A stretch of DNA of 64,000 nt from Chitinophagales bacterium (lineage in GTDB: Bacteria; Bacteroidota; Bacteroidia; Chitinophagales; CAIOSU01). Both the position numbers and the translations under genes were made by a program. Shown here piece after piece: positions 27,692 to 37,712 of the stretch (positions are counted from its first letter, which is position 1; each line of letters starts with the position of its first letter). Under the pieces are notes generated by a model. The model ran no database searches, was not told where the DNA came from, and was given only the letters and a program-made list of their open reading frames with translations. Where the stretch lies: positions 36,702 to 100,701 of the forward strand of contig JAGYJT010000006.1 of assembly GCA_018401955.1 (NCBI GenBank), in the 5' to 3' direction.

Positions 27692-30625
27692 ATGAAACCC
27701 ATTACATTCCGCTTTTTATTATTGCTGTTGTTGCCTGTCCTTTTTTCAGTTGGCTGCGGCGAGGAAAAGGAACCCGTATCCGAATCGAAATACCAGTACG
27801 AATCGGTACCCAACGACCCGCTGGATGCGCGCATCTATACCCTCGATAATGGCTTGAAAGTTTACCTCACGGTAAACAAAAAAGAGCCTAGGGTACAAAC
27901 CTTTATTGCGGTTCGTGCAGGTTCAAAGTCAGACCCTAAAGAAACTACCGGCTTAGCCCATTACTTGGAGCACATGGTGTTTAAAGGCACGCACAAAATA
28001 GGCACCATTAATTGGGAAGCCGAAAAAGTAGTGCTTGATCAAATTAGCGACCTATACGAGCAGCACCGCCAAACTGCTGACCCAGAGCAGAAAAAAGCGC
28101 TTTATCATCAGATTGATAGCCTATCTCATGAGGCATCAAAGTTTGCGGTGCCCAATGAGTACGACAAAATGATATCTTCTTTGGGCGCCCAAGGCACCAA
28201 TGCTTACACTTGGGTTGAGCAAACCGTGTATGTAAACGATGTGCCTAGCAATGAGTTGGAGAAATGGATGATGGTAGAATCTGAGCGGTTTCAAACCTTG
28301 GTATTGCGCTTGTTTCATACCGAGTTGGAGACCGTGTACGAAGAGTTTAACCGTGGCGAAGATAGCGATACCCGCAAATCGTGGCAAGAAATGTATAAAG
28401 GGTTGTTTCCTAACCATCCATATGGCACGCAAACCACTATTGGCGAAGGCGAACACCTTAAAAACCCGAGCATGGTGAACATACATAACTACTTTGACAA
28501 GTATTATGTACCCAATAACATGGCTATCTGCCTTTCTGGCGACTTAGACCCCGACAAAACTATCGCCATGATTGACCAATACTTTGGCAGCTGGCAAAAG
28601 AAAGACGTTGAGCCGTTCTCTTTTACCAAAGATGAACCATTGGCCGGCGTTTCAGAAATTAATGTAACGGGTGTGCAGCCTGAACATGTGCGTGTAGGTT
28701 ACCGCTTGGCTGGAGCAGGCACCAAAGATGCCATGATGGGTAAATTGTTGGAACAGGTATTGAGTAATGGCCAAGCGGGCTTGATTGATTTGAATTTGAA
28801 TCAAAAACAGACCGTATTGGGTGCCTCGGCAGGAATTGTGGAAATGGTTGATTATAGTGTGTTTATGCTATATGGTACCCCACGCGAAGGGCAAACTTTG
28901 CCGCAGGTAAAAGACTCATTAGTAGCCCAACTCGAGTTGGTTAAGCAAGGTAAGTTTGATGATTGGTTGATAGAGGCCTGCATAAAAAACTTGAAGCTTA
29001 ACCGCATGAAGGAGTTGGAGAACAACCGTAATCGTGCGGATTATTTTGTTGATGCCTTTATACGCGAGGCTAACTGGAGCGACTATATTTTTGAATTGGA
29101 CGAAATGGCCAAAATTACCAAGCAACAGCTTGTGGATTGGACCAATGCTAATTTTGACGACAATTACGTAGCCGTGTATAAAAACTTTGGTGAAGACCCT
29201 AATCGCCATAAAGTGGAGAAGCCGGTTATTACCCCAGTAGTAATGAACCGCGATACTGCTTCAGCCTTTTTTACGCACTTTGATTTGCTTGCGTCAGATA
29301 GGCTCGAGGCGCAGTTTTTAGACTATGATAAGCTGATTACCGAAACCAAACTGGGTAACGGTGTTCCGGTAAGTTATATTGAGAATGATGTAAACGGGTT
29401 GTTTAGCCTGTACTACATTTTTGATATGGGCACCGATAACGATCAAAAACTTGGCTTGGCCATTGAGTATTTGCCATACCTAGGTACTGAAGACTTTACG
29501 GCTGAAGAGTTGCAGAAAGAGTTCTTTAAACTTGGTTTGAGCTTTGATGTGTTTTCTAGTCGTGATAGGGTATATGTTACTTTGAGCGGTTTGGATGAGT
29601 CTTTTAATGACGGCGTAAAGTTGTTTGAGCATATTCTGTCGTCAGTTAAACCCGATGATAAGGCCTTGGCCGACCAAATTGATGGTATATTAAAAGGGCG
29701 CTCTGATAGCAAAAAGAACAAGGGCGCTATATTATACGGCGGCATGAGCAATTATGCCAAATATGGCGCCACCTCGCCATTTACCCATAATTTAAGCACT
29801 ACCGAACTGAAGAACCTAAAGGGTGAAGAGCTGGTTGCTAAGCTGCAAGGCCTATCAGGGTACAAACACCGCATGTTCTACTACGGTACACTTAAGCCTG
29901 CAGTAGTGGTTGAAACGTTGGATAAATACCATACCGTGCCGGCCACTTTGGCCGAGTACCCTAAGCCTGTAACGTTCCCAGAGTTGGATATCAATGAAAA
30001 CAAGGTGTTTTTTGTGCATTATGATATGAAACAAACGGAACTTTACCTTATTAGCAAAGGGCCTACTTTTGATAAGGGTTTAGTACCTTACGCCAATCTT
30101 TTCAACGAGTATTTTGGCTCTGGCTTGTCTTCAATTGTTTTTCAAGAAATACGTGAGGCCAAGGCCTTGGCATATTCAGCATACTCATACGTAAGTGTAC
30201 CACGCTTGAATACGGAGTCGCATTATATTGCGGCGTATATAGGTACCCAAGCTGACAAACTGGGCGATGCTACGGATGCCATGATTACGCTAATGAACGA
30301 CATGCCTCAAGTTGAGGCACAGTTTAAAGGGGCGAAAGATGCAGCCCTAAAAAAGATTGAAAGCAACCGTACCACTGGGGCATCAATTTATTGGAGTAGG
30401 GAGAGTGCGCGTAACCGTGGCTTGGATTATGACTTGAACAAAGAAGTATATAGTGCAATAGGAAGTATGGATGTTGCGACACTGAAAAACTTTTTTGATG
30501 CCAATATCAAGGGGAAAAATTATACTTTCTTAGTTTTGGGGAATAGAAAGGATGTTGACTTTAACGTGCTTAAGAAATTGGGCCCGGTAAAGGAGCTGAA
30601 ATTAGAAGAGATATTTCGATACTAA
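27692..30625 (+). CDS. M16 (insulinase) family metallopeptidase, lipoprotein-like
   Basis: HYLEHMVFKGT zinc motif; signal/lipobox SVGCGEEKE. Confidence 0.92.
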   Translation: MKPITFRFLLLLLLPVLFSVGCGEEKEPVSESKYQYESVPNDPLDARIYTLDNGLKVYLTVNKKEPRVQTFIAVRAGSKSDPKETTGLAHYLEHMVFKGTHKIGTINWEAEKVVLDQISDLYEQHRQTADPEQKKALYHQIDSLSHEASKFAVPNEYDKMISSLGAQGTNAYTWVEQTVYVNDVPSNELEKWMMVESERFQTLVLRLFHTELETVYEEFNRGEDSDTRKSWQEMYKGLFPNHPYGTQTTIGEGEHLKNPSMVNIHNYFDKYYVPNNMAICLSGDLDPDKTIAMIDQYFGSWQKKDVEPFSFTKDEPLAGVSEINVTGVQPEHVRVGYRLAGAGTKDAMMGKLLEQVLSNGQAGLIDLNLNQKQTVLGASAGIVEMVDYSVFMLYGTPREGQTLPQVKDSLVAQLELVKQGKFDDWLIEACIKNLKLNRMKELENNRNRADYFVDAFIREANWSDYIFELDEMAKITKQQLVDWTNANFDDNYVAVYKNFGEDPNRHKVEKPVITPVVMNRDTASAFFTHFDLLASDRLEAQFLDYDKLITETKLGNGVPVSYIENDVNGLFSLYYIFDMGTDNDQKLGLAIEYLPYLGTEDFTAEELQKEFFKLGLSFDVFSSRDRVYVTLSGLDESFNDGVKLFEHILSSVKPDDKALADQIDGILKGRSDSKKNKGAILYGGMSNYAKYGATSPFTHNLSTTELKNLKGEELVAKLQGLSGYKHRMFYYGTLKPAVVVETLDKYHTVPATLAEYPKPVTFPELDINENKVFFVHYDMKQTELYLISKGPTFDKGLVPYANLFNEYFGSGLSSIVFQEIREAKALAYSAYSYVSVPRLNTESHYIAAYIGTQADKLGDATDAMITLMNDMPQVEAQFKGAKDAALKKIESNRTTGASIYWSRESARNRGLDYDLNKEVYSAIGSMDVATLKNFFDANIKGKNYTFLVLGNRKDVDFNVLKKLGPVKELKLEEIFRY

Positions 30626-30764
30626 ACAATTTACGACGTACGATTTACGAATTACGATTGTGGTTTGGAATATGTGCCAAATGTATTTTGTGATTTTTTA
30701 AATAATTCAATCGTACCTCGTACGTCGTAAATCGTACTTGATACTAGATACTAAAAACTAGACT

Positions 30765-32048
30765 ATGGCTGAAGTGATAAGGATGCCGCGGATGAGCGAC
30801 ACGATGGAAGAAGGGGTGATAGTGGCTTGGCACAAAAAGGTTGGCGACAATGTAAAGTCTGGCGACCTACTGGCCGAGGTAGAAACCGATAAAGCGACCA
30901 TGGAGCTGGAAAGCTACCAAGAGGGGGTGCTATTGTATATCGGCGTTGAAGAGGGTGCCGCGGTTCAGGTAAATGGTATTTTAGCCATCGTTGGTAAAAA
31001 AGGCGAAGACTATAAGCCACTACTTGCTGAAGAGAAAGAGCAGGACAAGGAAGAAGCCTCTGCTGACAAGGAAGAAGCAAAACAGGAAGATACCAAGGAA
31101 GAGGCCAAGCCGGAACCTAAGCAGGCAGAAACCAAGCCTGAACCTAAAGAACCGGAAACATCATCAGCAGATGATAGCCGACTGAAGATTTCTCCGTTGG
31201 CACGCAAAATGGCCGAGGATAAGGGTATTGATGTAAATGACTTGAAAGGTACTGGCGATGATGGCCGCATTGTAAAGCGTGATGTGGAGCAATACCAGCC
31301 AGCCGCCAAGAAAGCCGAAAGTGCCCCACAACAAGTGGTGCAATTGCCTAAGGTGGTAGGAGAGGAGAGCTATGAGGAGGTGAACGTTTCGCAGATGCGC
31401 AAAACGATTGCCAAGCGCCTAGGCGAAAGCAAATTCAGCGCGCCGCATTTTTACCTTACTATGGAGATAAACATGGATAAGGCCACTGCTGCCCGCGAAG
31501 GCTTGAATGCTTTCTCGCCAGTGAAAATTTCGTTCAATGATTTGGTGCTGAAAGCTGCTGCTGCTGCATTGCGCCGTCACCCTAAAGTAAACAGCTCATG
31601 GTTGGGCGATAAAATACGCTACAACCACCACATCCATATTGGGGTGGCCGTAGCCGTTGAAGAGGGTTTGCTAGTGCCTGTTATCCGCTTTGCCGATAAC
31701 AAGGGCCTATCGCACATTGCTGCTGAAGTAAGGGAACTTGCTGGCAAAGCCAAAGACAAAAAGCTACAGCCTGCCGAAATGCAGGGCAATACCTTTACCA
31801 TCTCCAACTTGGGTATGTTTGGTATTGATGAGTTTACTGCTATCATTAATCCACCAGATGCTTCTATACTAGCCGTTGGCGGTATTAATAAGCGCTTGGT
31901 AATGGACGATGATGGTGAGCTGCGCAATGAGCTGATTATGAAAGTAACCCTATCATGCGACCACCGTGTGGTTGATGGTGCCATGGGTGCTAGATTCTTG
32001 CAAACCTTTAAAGAGTTGCTGGAAGACCCAGTGAGGATGTTGGTTTAG
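30765..32048 (+). CDS. pyruvate dehydrogenase E2 (dihydrolipoamide acetyltransferase)
   Basis: Lipoyl motif EVETDKATMELES; E3-binding SPLARKMAEDKGID; catalytic CDHRVVDGAMGARFL. Confidence 0.93.
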   Translation: MAEVIRMPRMSDTMEEGVIVAWHKKVGDNVKSGDLLAEVETDKATMELESYQEGVLLYIGVEEGAAVQVNGILAIVGKKGEDYKPLLAEEKEQDKEEASADKEEAKQEDTKEEAKPEPKQAETKPEPKEPETSSADDSRLKISPLARKMAEDKGIDVNDLKGTGDDGRIVKRDVEQYQPAAKKAESAPQQVVQLPKVVGEESYEEVNVSQMRKTIAKRLGESKFSAPHFYLTMEINMDKATAAREGLNAFSPVKISFNDLVLKAAAAALRRHPKVNSSWLGDKIRYNHHIHIGVAVAVEEGLLVPVIRFADNKGLSHIAAEVRELAGKAKDKKLQPAEMQGNTFTISNLGMFGIDEFTAIINPPDASILAVGGINKRLVMDDDGELRNELIMKVTLSCDHRVVDGAMGARFLQTFKELLEDPVRMLV

Positions 32049-32096
32049 TCGATGGTCGATGGTCCATGGTCGATAGGCCATGGAAAAATTATACTT

Positions 32097-32136
32097 AAAA
32101 GCGAAGCCGAGCACCTTGCTCGGCTTCGCTTTTTAT
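32097..32136 (+). terminator. intrinsic terminator after E2
   Basis: AAAAGCGAAGCCGAGCACCTTGCTCGGCTTCGCTTTTT. Confidence 0.9.
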
Positions 32137-32182
32137 GTTATTTATACATTGTACTTTGTACCTCGTACATCGTACATGCAAA

Positions 32183-33421
32183 TTATCCTTTCACCAACTC
32201 CATCACCGTAATCTCGGGTAGTATACCAATGCGGCCCGGAAAACCAAGATAGCCTAAGCCACGGTTAACATAAATGTATTGGGTGCCTTTTTGGTACAGG
32301 CCAGCCCATTGCTTATAAATATACTGGGCAGGGCTCCAACGGAGTTTACCCAACTCAATGCCAAACTGCGCACCATGCGTATGGCCAGCAAATGTGATAT
32401 CTATATCCTCGTAGTCGCGTATTTTCGCATCCCAATATGTTGGGTCGTGCGATAGTAGCAATTTCACAGGTGCCTCGCAGCCTTTATAAGCTACATCCAA
32501 ATCTCCATAAGTATGGAAACTCTTGGTGCCACTGCAATTCTGCACACCAATAATGGCTATTCGCTGGCCATCTTTCTCTAAGTAAGTATGTTCGTCCCAC
32601 AGCAGTTTCCAGCCCATATCAGTATGGGCTGTTTTAAGCCGTTCAATGTTATCTTGCTTCTCTTTTTGCGAATTCCAAGGTACATAATCTCCATAGTCAT
32701 GGTTTCCGAAAACGGAGTATTTACCCAACTTGGCATTCATTTGGCTAAACATTGCAACGTATGGTTCAACCTCCTCAGCAATATTATTTACCAGGTCGCC
32801 GGTAAAGAAAATCAGGTCTGGCTTTTCAGCATTGATCATTGCAATTGCCTTTTTCAATGGGTCACCCGAAGGAAAACTGCCTGCATGGATGTCAGAAAGC
32901 TGAACAATCTTCAACCCATTAAAAGCATCAGGCAAGTTTGGTAGGGTAATTTTTACCCGGTGTATGGTATAGTCATGTGCGCCTTTTAGTATACCCCAAA
33001 GCCCAGCAATAAGCGGCGCAGTGGCTACCACCAAACCGGTTTGGCTTAAAAACTTTGCCCGGCTAAGGTTGGTTGGGCCGCCATCAGACGGCGGAAACAC
33101 CAATGAATATATCCACCTGAAAAAACGTTGTACATCATCAATCAACAGAAAAACGATGATAAACATCTTGCCGAGCATAGCCAGCGCAATAACACTGAAA
33201 ACTATGGCCCTTAATGTATGCGGCCACTCTCTTACAGAAAATGCGAAGTTTGATAAAATGGTGGCGATGGTAATAAACGTAAAGCTCCAATAAATAATAT
33301 AACTGATGCGCTTAACGTTTTCTGAGCTATCGCGAAGAGAGGTTTTTACCGCTTGAAAGGCATAAACATCAGCTGCCAATAGTAACAGGGTAATGATTAG
33401 GAACAATAACTCTCTTCTCAT
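32183..33421 (-). CDS. membrane metallophosphoesterase
   Basis: LSDIHAGSF, FTGDLVNN, GNHDYGDYV, FAGHTHGAQFG; N-terminal TM helices. Confidence 0.9.
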   Translation of the reverse strand: MRRELLFLIITLLLLAADVYAFQAVKTSLRDSSENVKRISYIIYWSFTFITIATILSNFAFSVREWPHTLRAIVFSVIALAMLGKMFIIVFLLIDDVQRFFRWIYSLVFPPSDGGPTNLSRAKFLSQTGLVVATAPLIAGLWGILKGAHDYTIHRVKITLPNLPDAFNGLKIVQLSDIHAGSFPSGDPLKKAIAMINAEKPDLIFFTGDLVNNIAEEVEPYVAMFSQMNAKLGKYSVFGNHDYGDYVPWNSQKEKQDNIERLKTAHTDMGWKLLWDEHTYLEKDGQRIAIIGVQNCSGTKSFHTYGDLDVAYKGCEAPVKLLLSHDPTYWDAKIRDYEDIDITFAGHTHGAQFGIELGKLRWSPAQYIYKQWAGLYQKGTQYIYVNRGLGYLGFPGRIGILPEITVMELVKG

Positions 33422-33532
33422 GGTCGAATAACCCTATCTAGTATAAAAATGTTCGGCTTGGTGTAAAACTATCGTATTTTTGTTGTTGCTAGTTTAAAAA
33501 AGGACAAACCCGAATACAAACCAGACGAACGG

Positions 33533-35176
33533 ATGAGAAAAATATTGTTGAGCTTGATATTTATGGCAGTTGCCATTTTGGGTTTCGGCCAGTCTTTTAC
33601 CAAAGGCGATACCTTAAGAGGAATGCTTACGCCCTTGCGTACTTGTTACGATGTGGTATATTACGACCTGGATGTAAAGGTGGATATTGAGAATAAGCGC
33701 CTTTCTGGTTCCACCTTGTTCAAGTTTAAGGCTACGCAAAACTTCACCAAGCTACAGTTTGATTTGTTTGATAACATGCAGATTGATTCGGTAGTATACA
33801 ATGGGGCCAAGCTGCCATTTAAACGCGAGTACAACGCCGTGTTTATTGAGTTTGAAACGCCCATCAATCGTGATGCTATTGATAGTTTCAAGGTGTTTTA
33901 TCAAGGTACACCTATTGCCGCCAAAATGCCGCCCTGGGACGGTGGCCTGGTATGGCGCGAAGATAAAAACGGCGACCCGTTTGTGGGCGTGGCGTGCGAA
34001 GGTATAGGCGCTAGCCTGTGGTGGCCTAATAAAGACCACTTGAGCGATGAGCCGGATAGTATGATGATTCGCATAACCGTGCCCAAAGGGTTAATAAATG
34101 TATCAAACGGCCGGTTGCGCCAAACAGTAGAACTGGATTCGGCATGGACGCGTTTTGATTGGTTTGTGGCTAACCCCATCAACAATTATAATGTTACCAT
34201 CAACATTGCCAAATATGCGCATTTTCACGATATCCATATTAACGAAGAGGGGGATACTTTGGATTTGGATTATTACGTGCTGCCCTACAACTTAAGCAAG
34301 GCTAAGCAACATTTTGAGCAGGTAAAACCTATGATGAAATGCTTCGAGCAATACATGGGCAACTATCCTTTTTATGAGGATGGCTACAAACTGATTGAAA
34401 CACCATATTTGGGCATGGAACATCAAAGTGCCATTGCTTATGGAAACAACTACCGCACTGGCTACAATGGTACCGACTATTCTCGTATTGGGTTGACGTT
34501 TGACTATATCATCATACACGAAACGGGGCACGAGTGGTGGGGCAACAACGTGAGCATGAAAGACATTGCCGATATGTGGATTCATGAGGGTTTTTGCACT
34601 TACTCAGAGGCCATTTACGTGGAGTGTATGTTTGGTTACGATACGGCTATAGCCTACGTTAATGCCAAAAAGCCAGGCATTGATAACGAGGAGCCTATTA
34701 TTGGCACTTACAACGTAAATAGTGAAGGTGCTGGCGATATGTACAACAAGGGTATGTTATTGCTCAATACCTTACGACACGTGGTGAACAATGATGAGCT
34801 ATGGTGGGATATCATCCGTGGCATACAAAAGGATTTTGGTAAAACCACCACTACCACCGAGGAAATTGTGGCCTATATTAGCCGCCAAACTAACCAAGAC
34901 CTTACGTACTTCTTCGACCAGTACTTGCGCTACCCAAATATACCGGAGTTTGAGTACCAGATTACCAAAAAGAAGAAACAACTAACCTTGCGCTTCCGCT
35001 GGGTGGCCGATGTTAAGGACTTCCGTATGCCGATAAAGGTATTGGTTGCGCCGGGTAACTATGAATTTATTTACCCAACCACCGAGTGGCAAAACACGAT
35101 ACTTGACCTAAAAAAGCCTACCGACTTTAACGTGGCCGAGGATTTGTTTTATGTAAATGTGGTGGAGGTGCAGTAA
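33533..35176 (+). CDS. M1 family metallopeptidase
   Basis: HETGHEWWGNNVSMKDIADMWIHEGF zinc-binding motif. Confidence 0.93.
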   Translation: MRKILLSLIFMAVAILGFGQSFTKGDTLRGMLTPLRTCYDVVYYDLDVKVDIENKRLSGSTLFKFKATQNFTKLQFDLFDNMQIDSVVYNGAKLPFKREYNAVFIEFETPINRDAIDSFKVFYQGTPIAAKMPPWDGGLVWREDKNGDPFVGVACEGIGASLWWPNKDHLSDEPDSMMIRITVPKGLINVSNGRLRQTVELDSAWTRFDWFVANPINNYNVTINIAKYAHFHDIHINEEGDTLDLDYYVLPYNLSKAKQHFEQVKPMMKCFEQYMGNYPFYEDGYKLIETPYLGMEHQSAIAYGNNYRTGYNGTDYSRIGLTFDYIIIHETGHEWWGNNVSMKDIADMWIHEGFCTYSEAIYVECMFGYDTAIAYVNAKKPGIDNEEPIIGTYNVNSEGAGDMYNKGMLLLNTLRHVVNNDELWWDIIRGIQKDFGKTTTTTEEIVAYISRQTNQDLTYFFDQYLRYPNIPEFEYQITKKKKQLTLRFRWVADVKDFRMPIKVLVAPGNYEFIYPTTEWQNTILDLKKPTDFNVAEDLFYVNVVEVQ

Positions 35177-35194
35177 GGTTGTTACCCAAAATGG

Positions 35195-35656
35195 TTGTAT
35201 TACCAAAATACGGTCATGAAACCCTTATTTACTGCCATTCTTCTCAATTGGTTCTTTGTGTCTTTTGCCCAATTGGGTGGTGATATACTTTCACCAGCCC
35301 CAAGTGCCTATGACACCATCAGTGTTTCTAGTGCCGATGATGAAGTTTATAAAGTAGTTGAGCAAATGCCTGTTTTTCCGGGAGGGTTAGCTGGTTTAAC
35401 GCAATACTTTTTAGATGTTCCGTACCCCAAAAGTGTACTGGATGAGCAGATACATGCCACCGTTTATCTTGAATTTGTAATAGATAAAAGTGGGAATATT
35501 ACGCAACCTAGAGTAGCAAGAAGTTCTGGTAACCAAATACTAGATGATGCCGCATTAGCGTATTTGAGATACATGCCCAAATGGCAACCCGGCAGGCAAC
35601 GAGGGAAAGCGGTGTTAGTACAAATGGTTGTTCCTGTTAGGTTTAATCTTAACTAA
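35195..35656 (+). CDS. energy transducer TonB-type protein
   Basis: PVFPGGLAGLTQYF ... KSGNITQPRVARSSGNQILDDAALAYLRYMPKWQPGRQRGKAV. Confidence 0.8.
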   Translation: MYYQNTVMKPLFTAILLNWFFVSFAQLGGDILSPAPSAYDTISVSSADDEVYKVVEQMPVFPGGLAGLTQYFLDVPYPKSVLDEQIHATVYLEFVIDKSGNITQPRVARSSGNQILDDAALAYLRYMPKWQPGRQRGKAVLVQMVVPVRFNLN

Positions 35657-35812
35657 CCGCACCATGTCATGTGGAATTACTTCCCCAACTAGTGGTACCG
35701 AAAAATGCTAGTTTAATTTTATTCATCACCCAAACCCATACTAATTAACCAATAACCAATCAACTAATACACTACCACACTCGCTGGCACAGTTTTTACA
35801 TAGTAGTATGTT

Positions 35813-36790
35813 ATGAAAGTGAAAGATTGGATTATTGATACTTTTAACATCTTTAAAGAGGCTGGCATTAGGTGGGTTAAAGACGATGCCTTTGAAATGA
35901 GCGCTGCCATTGCCTACTATGCCATATTTTCTATTCCTGCATTGTTGGTAATTGTTATTACCATAGCTGGCTGGTTTTTTGGTGAGGATGCAATTACTGG
36001 CAAGGTGGCTGCCGAACTGCAGGGTGTTGTAGGTGCCGAGGCCGCTAAAACAGTTGAAAATGCAATAGCAACCTCCAGCCAGTTTGATGGTAAATGGTAT
36101 GCCGTTATCATTAGTATTGGTACTTTGTTGTTTGGTGCCACAGGAGTGTTTTTCCAGTTGCAAAAATCATTGAACAAGGTTTGGAGCCTAGAGCCAAGGC
36201 CAAAACAGGCCTTGGTAAAAATGCTGCTGGATAGGGCCACAGGCTTAGGCGTTATCCTTATTATAGGTTTTTTATTATTGGTATCACTGGTTCTTACATC
36301 ATTGCTATCAGCCCTAAGCGATTGGATGATGGGTTTTTTGCCAGAGTTTATGACGGTATTGTTCATGGTACTCGATTTTGGCCTGTCGTTCGTGGTAATA
36401 ACCGTATTGTTTGCCTTAATATTTAAACTATTGCCCGATGCGGAGATTCAATGGCGAACGGTTTGGACCGGTGCGGGGCTTACCACATTGCTGTTTTTGA
36501 TAGGTAAGTTCTTATTGGGTCTTTACTTTGGCTTTGTTGATCCCTCATCGGCCTATGGTGCGGCGGGGTCGGTAGTGTTATTATTGCTTTGGATAAACTA
36601 CTCATGCCTGATTGTGATATACGGTGCCGAGTTTACAGAGGTATATTCGCGCCACCGAGGCGATGGCATTAAGCCTTCGCAACATGCCGTGTTTGTTACC
36701 AAAGTAGTAAAGGAGACCAGCAGCCACGCTGAATCTGCGGATAGCAAAGATGCCGAACCCGAGATTGATGCTGAGTGTAAGCCTGATTGA
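35813..36790 (+). CDS. YihY/BrkB family membrane protein
   Basis: DDAFEMSAAIAYYAIFSIPALLVIVI, GAAGSVVLLLLWINYSCLIVIYGAEFTEVYSR. Confidence 0.9.
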   Translation: MKVKDWIIDTFNIFKEAGIRWVKDDAFEMSAAIAYYAIFSIPALLVIVITIAGWFFGEDAITGKVAAELQGVVGAEAAKTVENAIATSSQFDGKWYAVIISIGTLLFGATGVFFQLQKSLNKVWSLEPRPKQALVKMLLDRATGLGVILIIGFLLLVSLVLTSLLSALSDWMMGFLPEFMTVLFMVLDFGLSFVVITVLFALIFKLLPDAEIQWRTVWTGAGLTTLLFLIGKFLLGLYFGFVDPSSAYGAAGSVVLLLLWINYSCLIVIYGAEFTEVYSRHRGDGIKPSQHAVFVTKVVKETSSHAESADSKDAEPEIDAECKPD

Positions 36791-37104
36791 GACGGCTTTT
36801 GCATAACTTAAAATAATAAACCAATTTTCGCGCTGGATGTGACTTGCACTGCAAGATTTACGCGTCGAAATACACCTGTCTAGTCCTTTCTACGGCTATC
36901 GCTTAGATCTGACTGACCTTTTCTAGGAGGGAAGTGATATGTAATTAGAAGGATGACAATTTTAATATTCCCCAATTCTGTTAATTCTGATTCCGACCGA
37001 AAATAATTTCCAACAATACCTGTATCTTTTTTGGGTTAATGTATTATAGCTGGTGAAAAGGGCACAGACGGCTACCTATTGTAAGTCGCAAGCCATTAAA
37101 CAGC

Positions 37105-37698
37105 TTGAAAACCATGTTTGCTATGAACATTCCTAGAACCAACTTGTCGCATACCGCAGCGCCGCCCCCCAGCGAGGCGCAGCTGGTAGCTGCGGCGCAA
37201 AAAGACATCAGCCGCTTTGAGCCATTGTACAACCATTACCACGAGCCGGTAGTGCGTTTTTTGGCGCGTAGGCTTGATGACCAAGACCAGGCCTTTGACC
37301 TCGCCTCGCAGGTATTCCTTAAAGCCATGCAAAACCTAGCTAAGTATGAGCAGCGCGGTTTGCCCTTTGGCTCGTGGTTGTTCCGTATTGCCCGAAACGA
37401 ACTGTATACCTATTTCAAAAAATCGCCAGAAAGCCGCTCGGTAAACATCGAAACCCGTGAAATAGGCACTACCATGGCCGACGAGATGGAAGAAAACAGC
37501 CTTGAGCCATACATGGATAAAATGATTGAGGCCATTGGCGATTTGCCCGAAGACGACCTACAAATGATAGAGATGCGCTACTTTGAAAAGCGACCATATA
37601 AAGAAATAGGTGAGATATTGGACATGACGGAGAACAATGCGAAGGTGAAGACCTACCGCATACTGGAAAAATTGAAGAAGTTAATCTTAGCCAAATAA
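37105..37698 (+). CDS. RNA polymerase sigma-70 family (ECF-like) sigma factor
   Basis: FEPLYNHYHEPVVRFLARRL, GSWLFRIARNELYTYFKK, KEIGEILDMTENNAKVKTYRILEKLKKL. Confidence 0.9.
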   Translation: MKTMFAMNIPRTNLSHTAAPPPSEAQLVAAAQKDISRFEPLYNHYHEPVVRFLARRLDDQDQAFDLASQVFLKAMQNLAKYEQRGLPFGSWLFRIARNELYTYFKKSPESRSVNIETREIGTTMADEMEENSLEPYMDKMIEAIGDLPEDDLQMIEMRYFEKRPYKEIGEILDMTENNAKVKTYRILEKLKKLILAK

Positions 37699-37712
37699 CG
37701 GAGGGTAACACG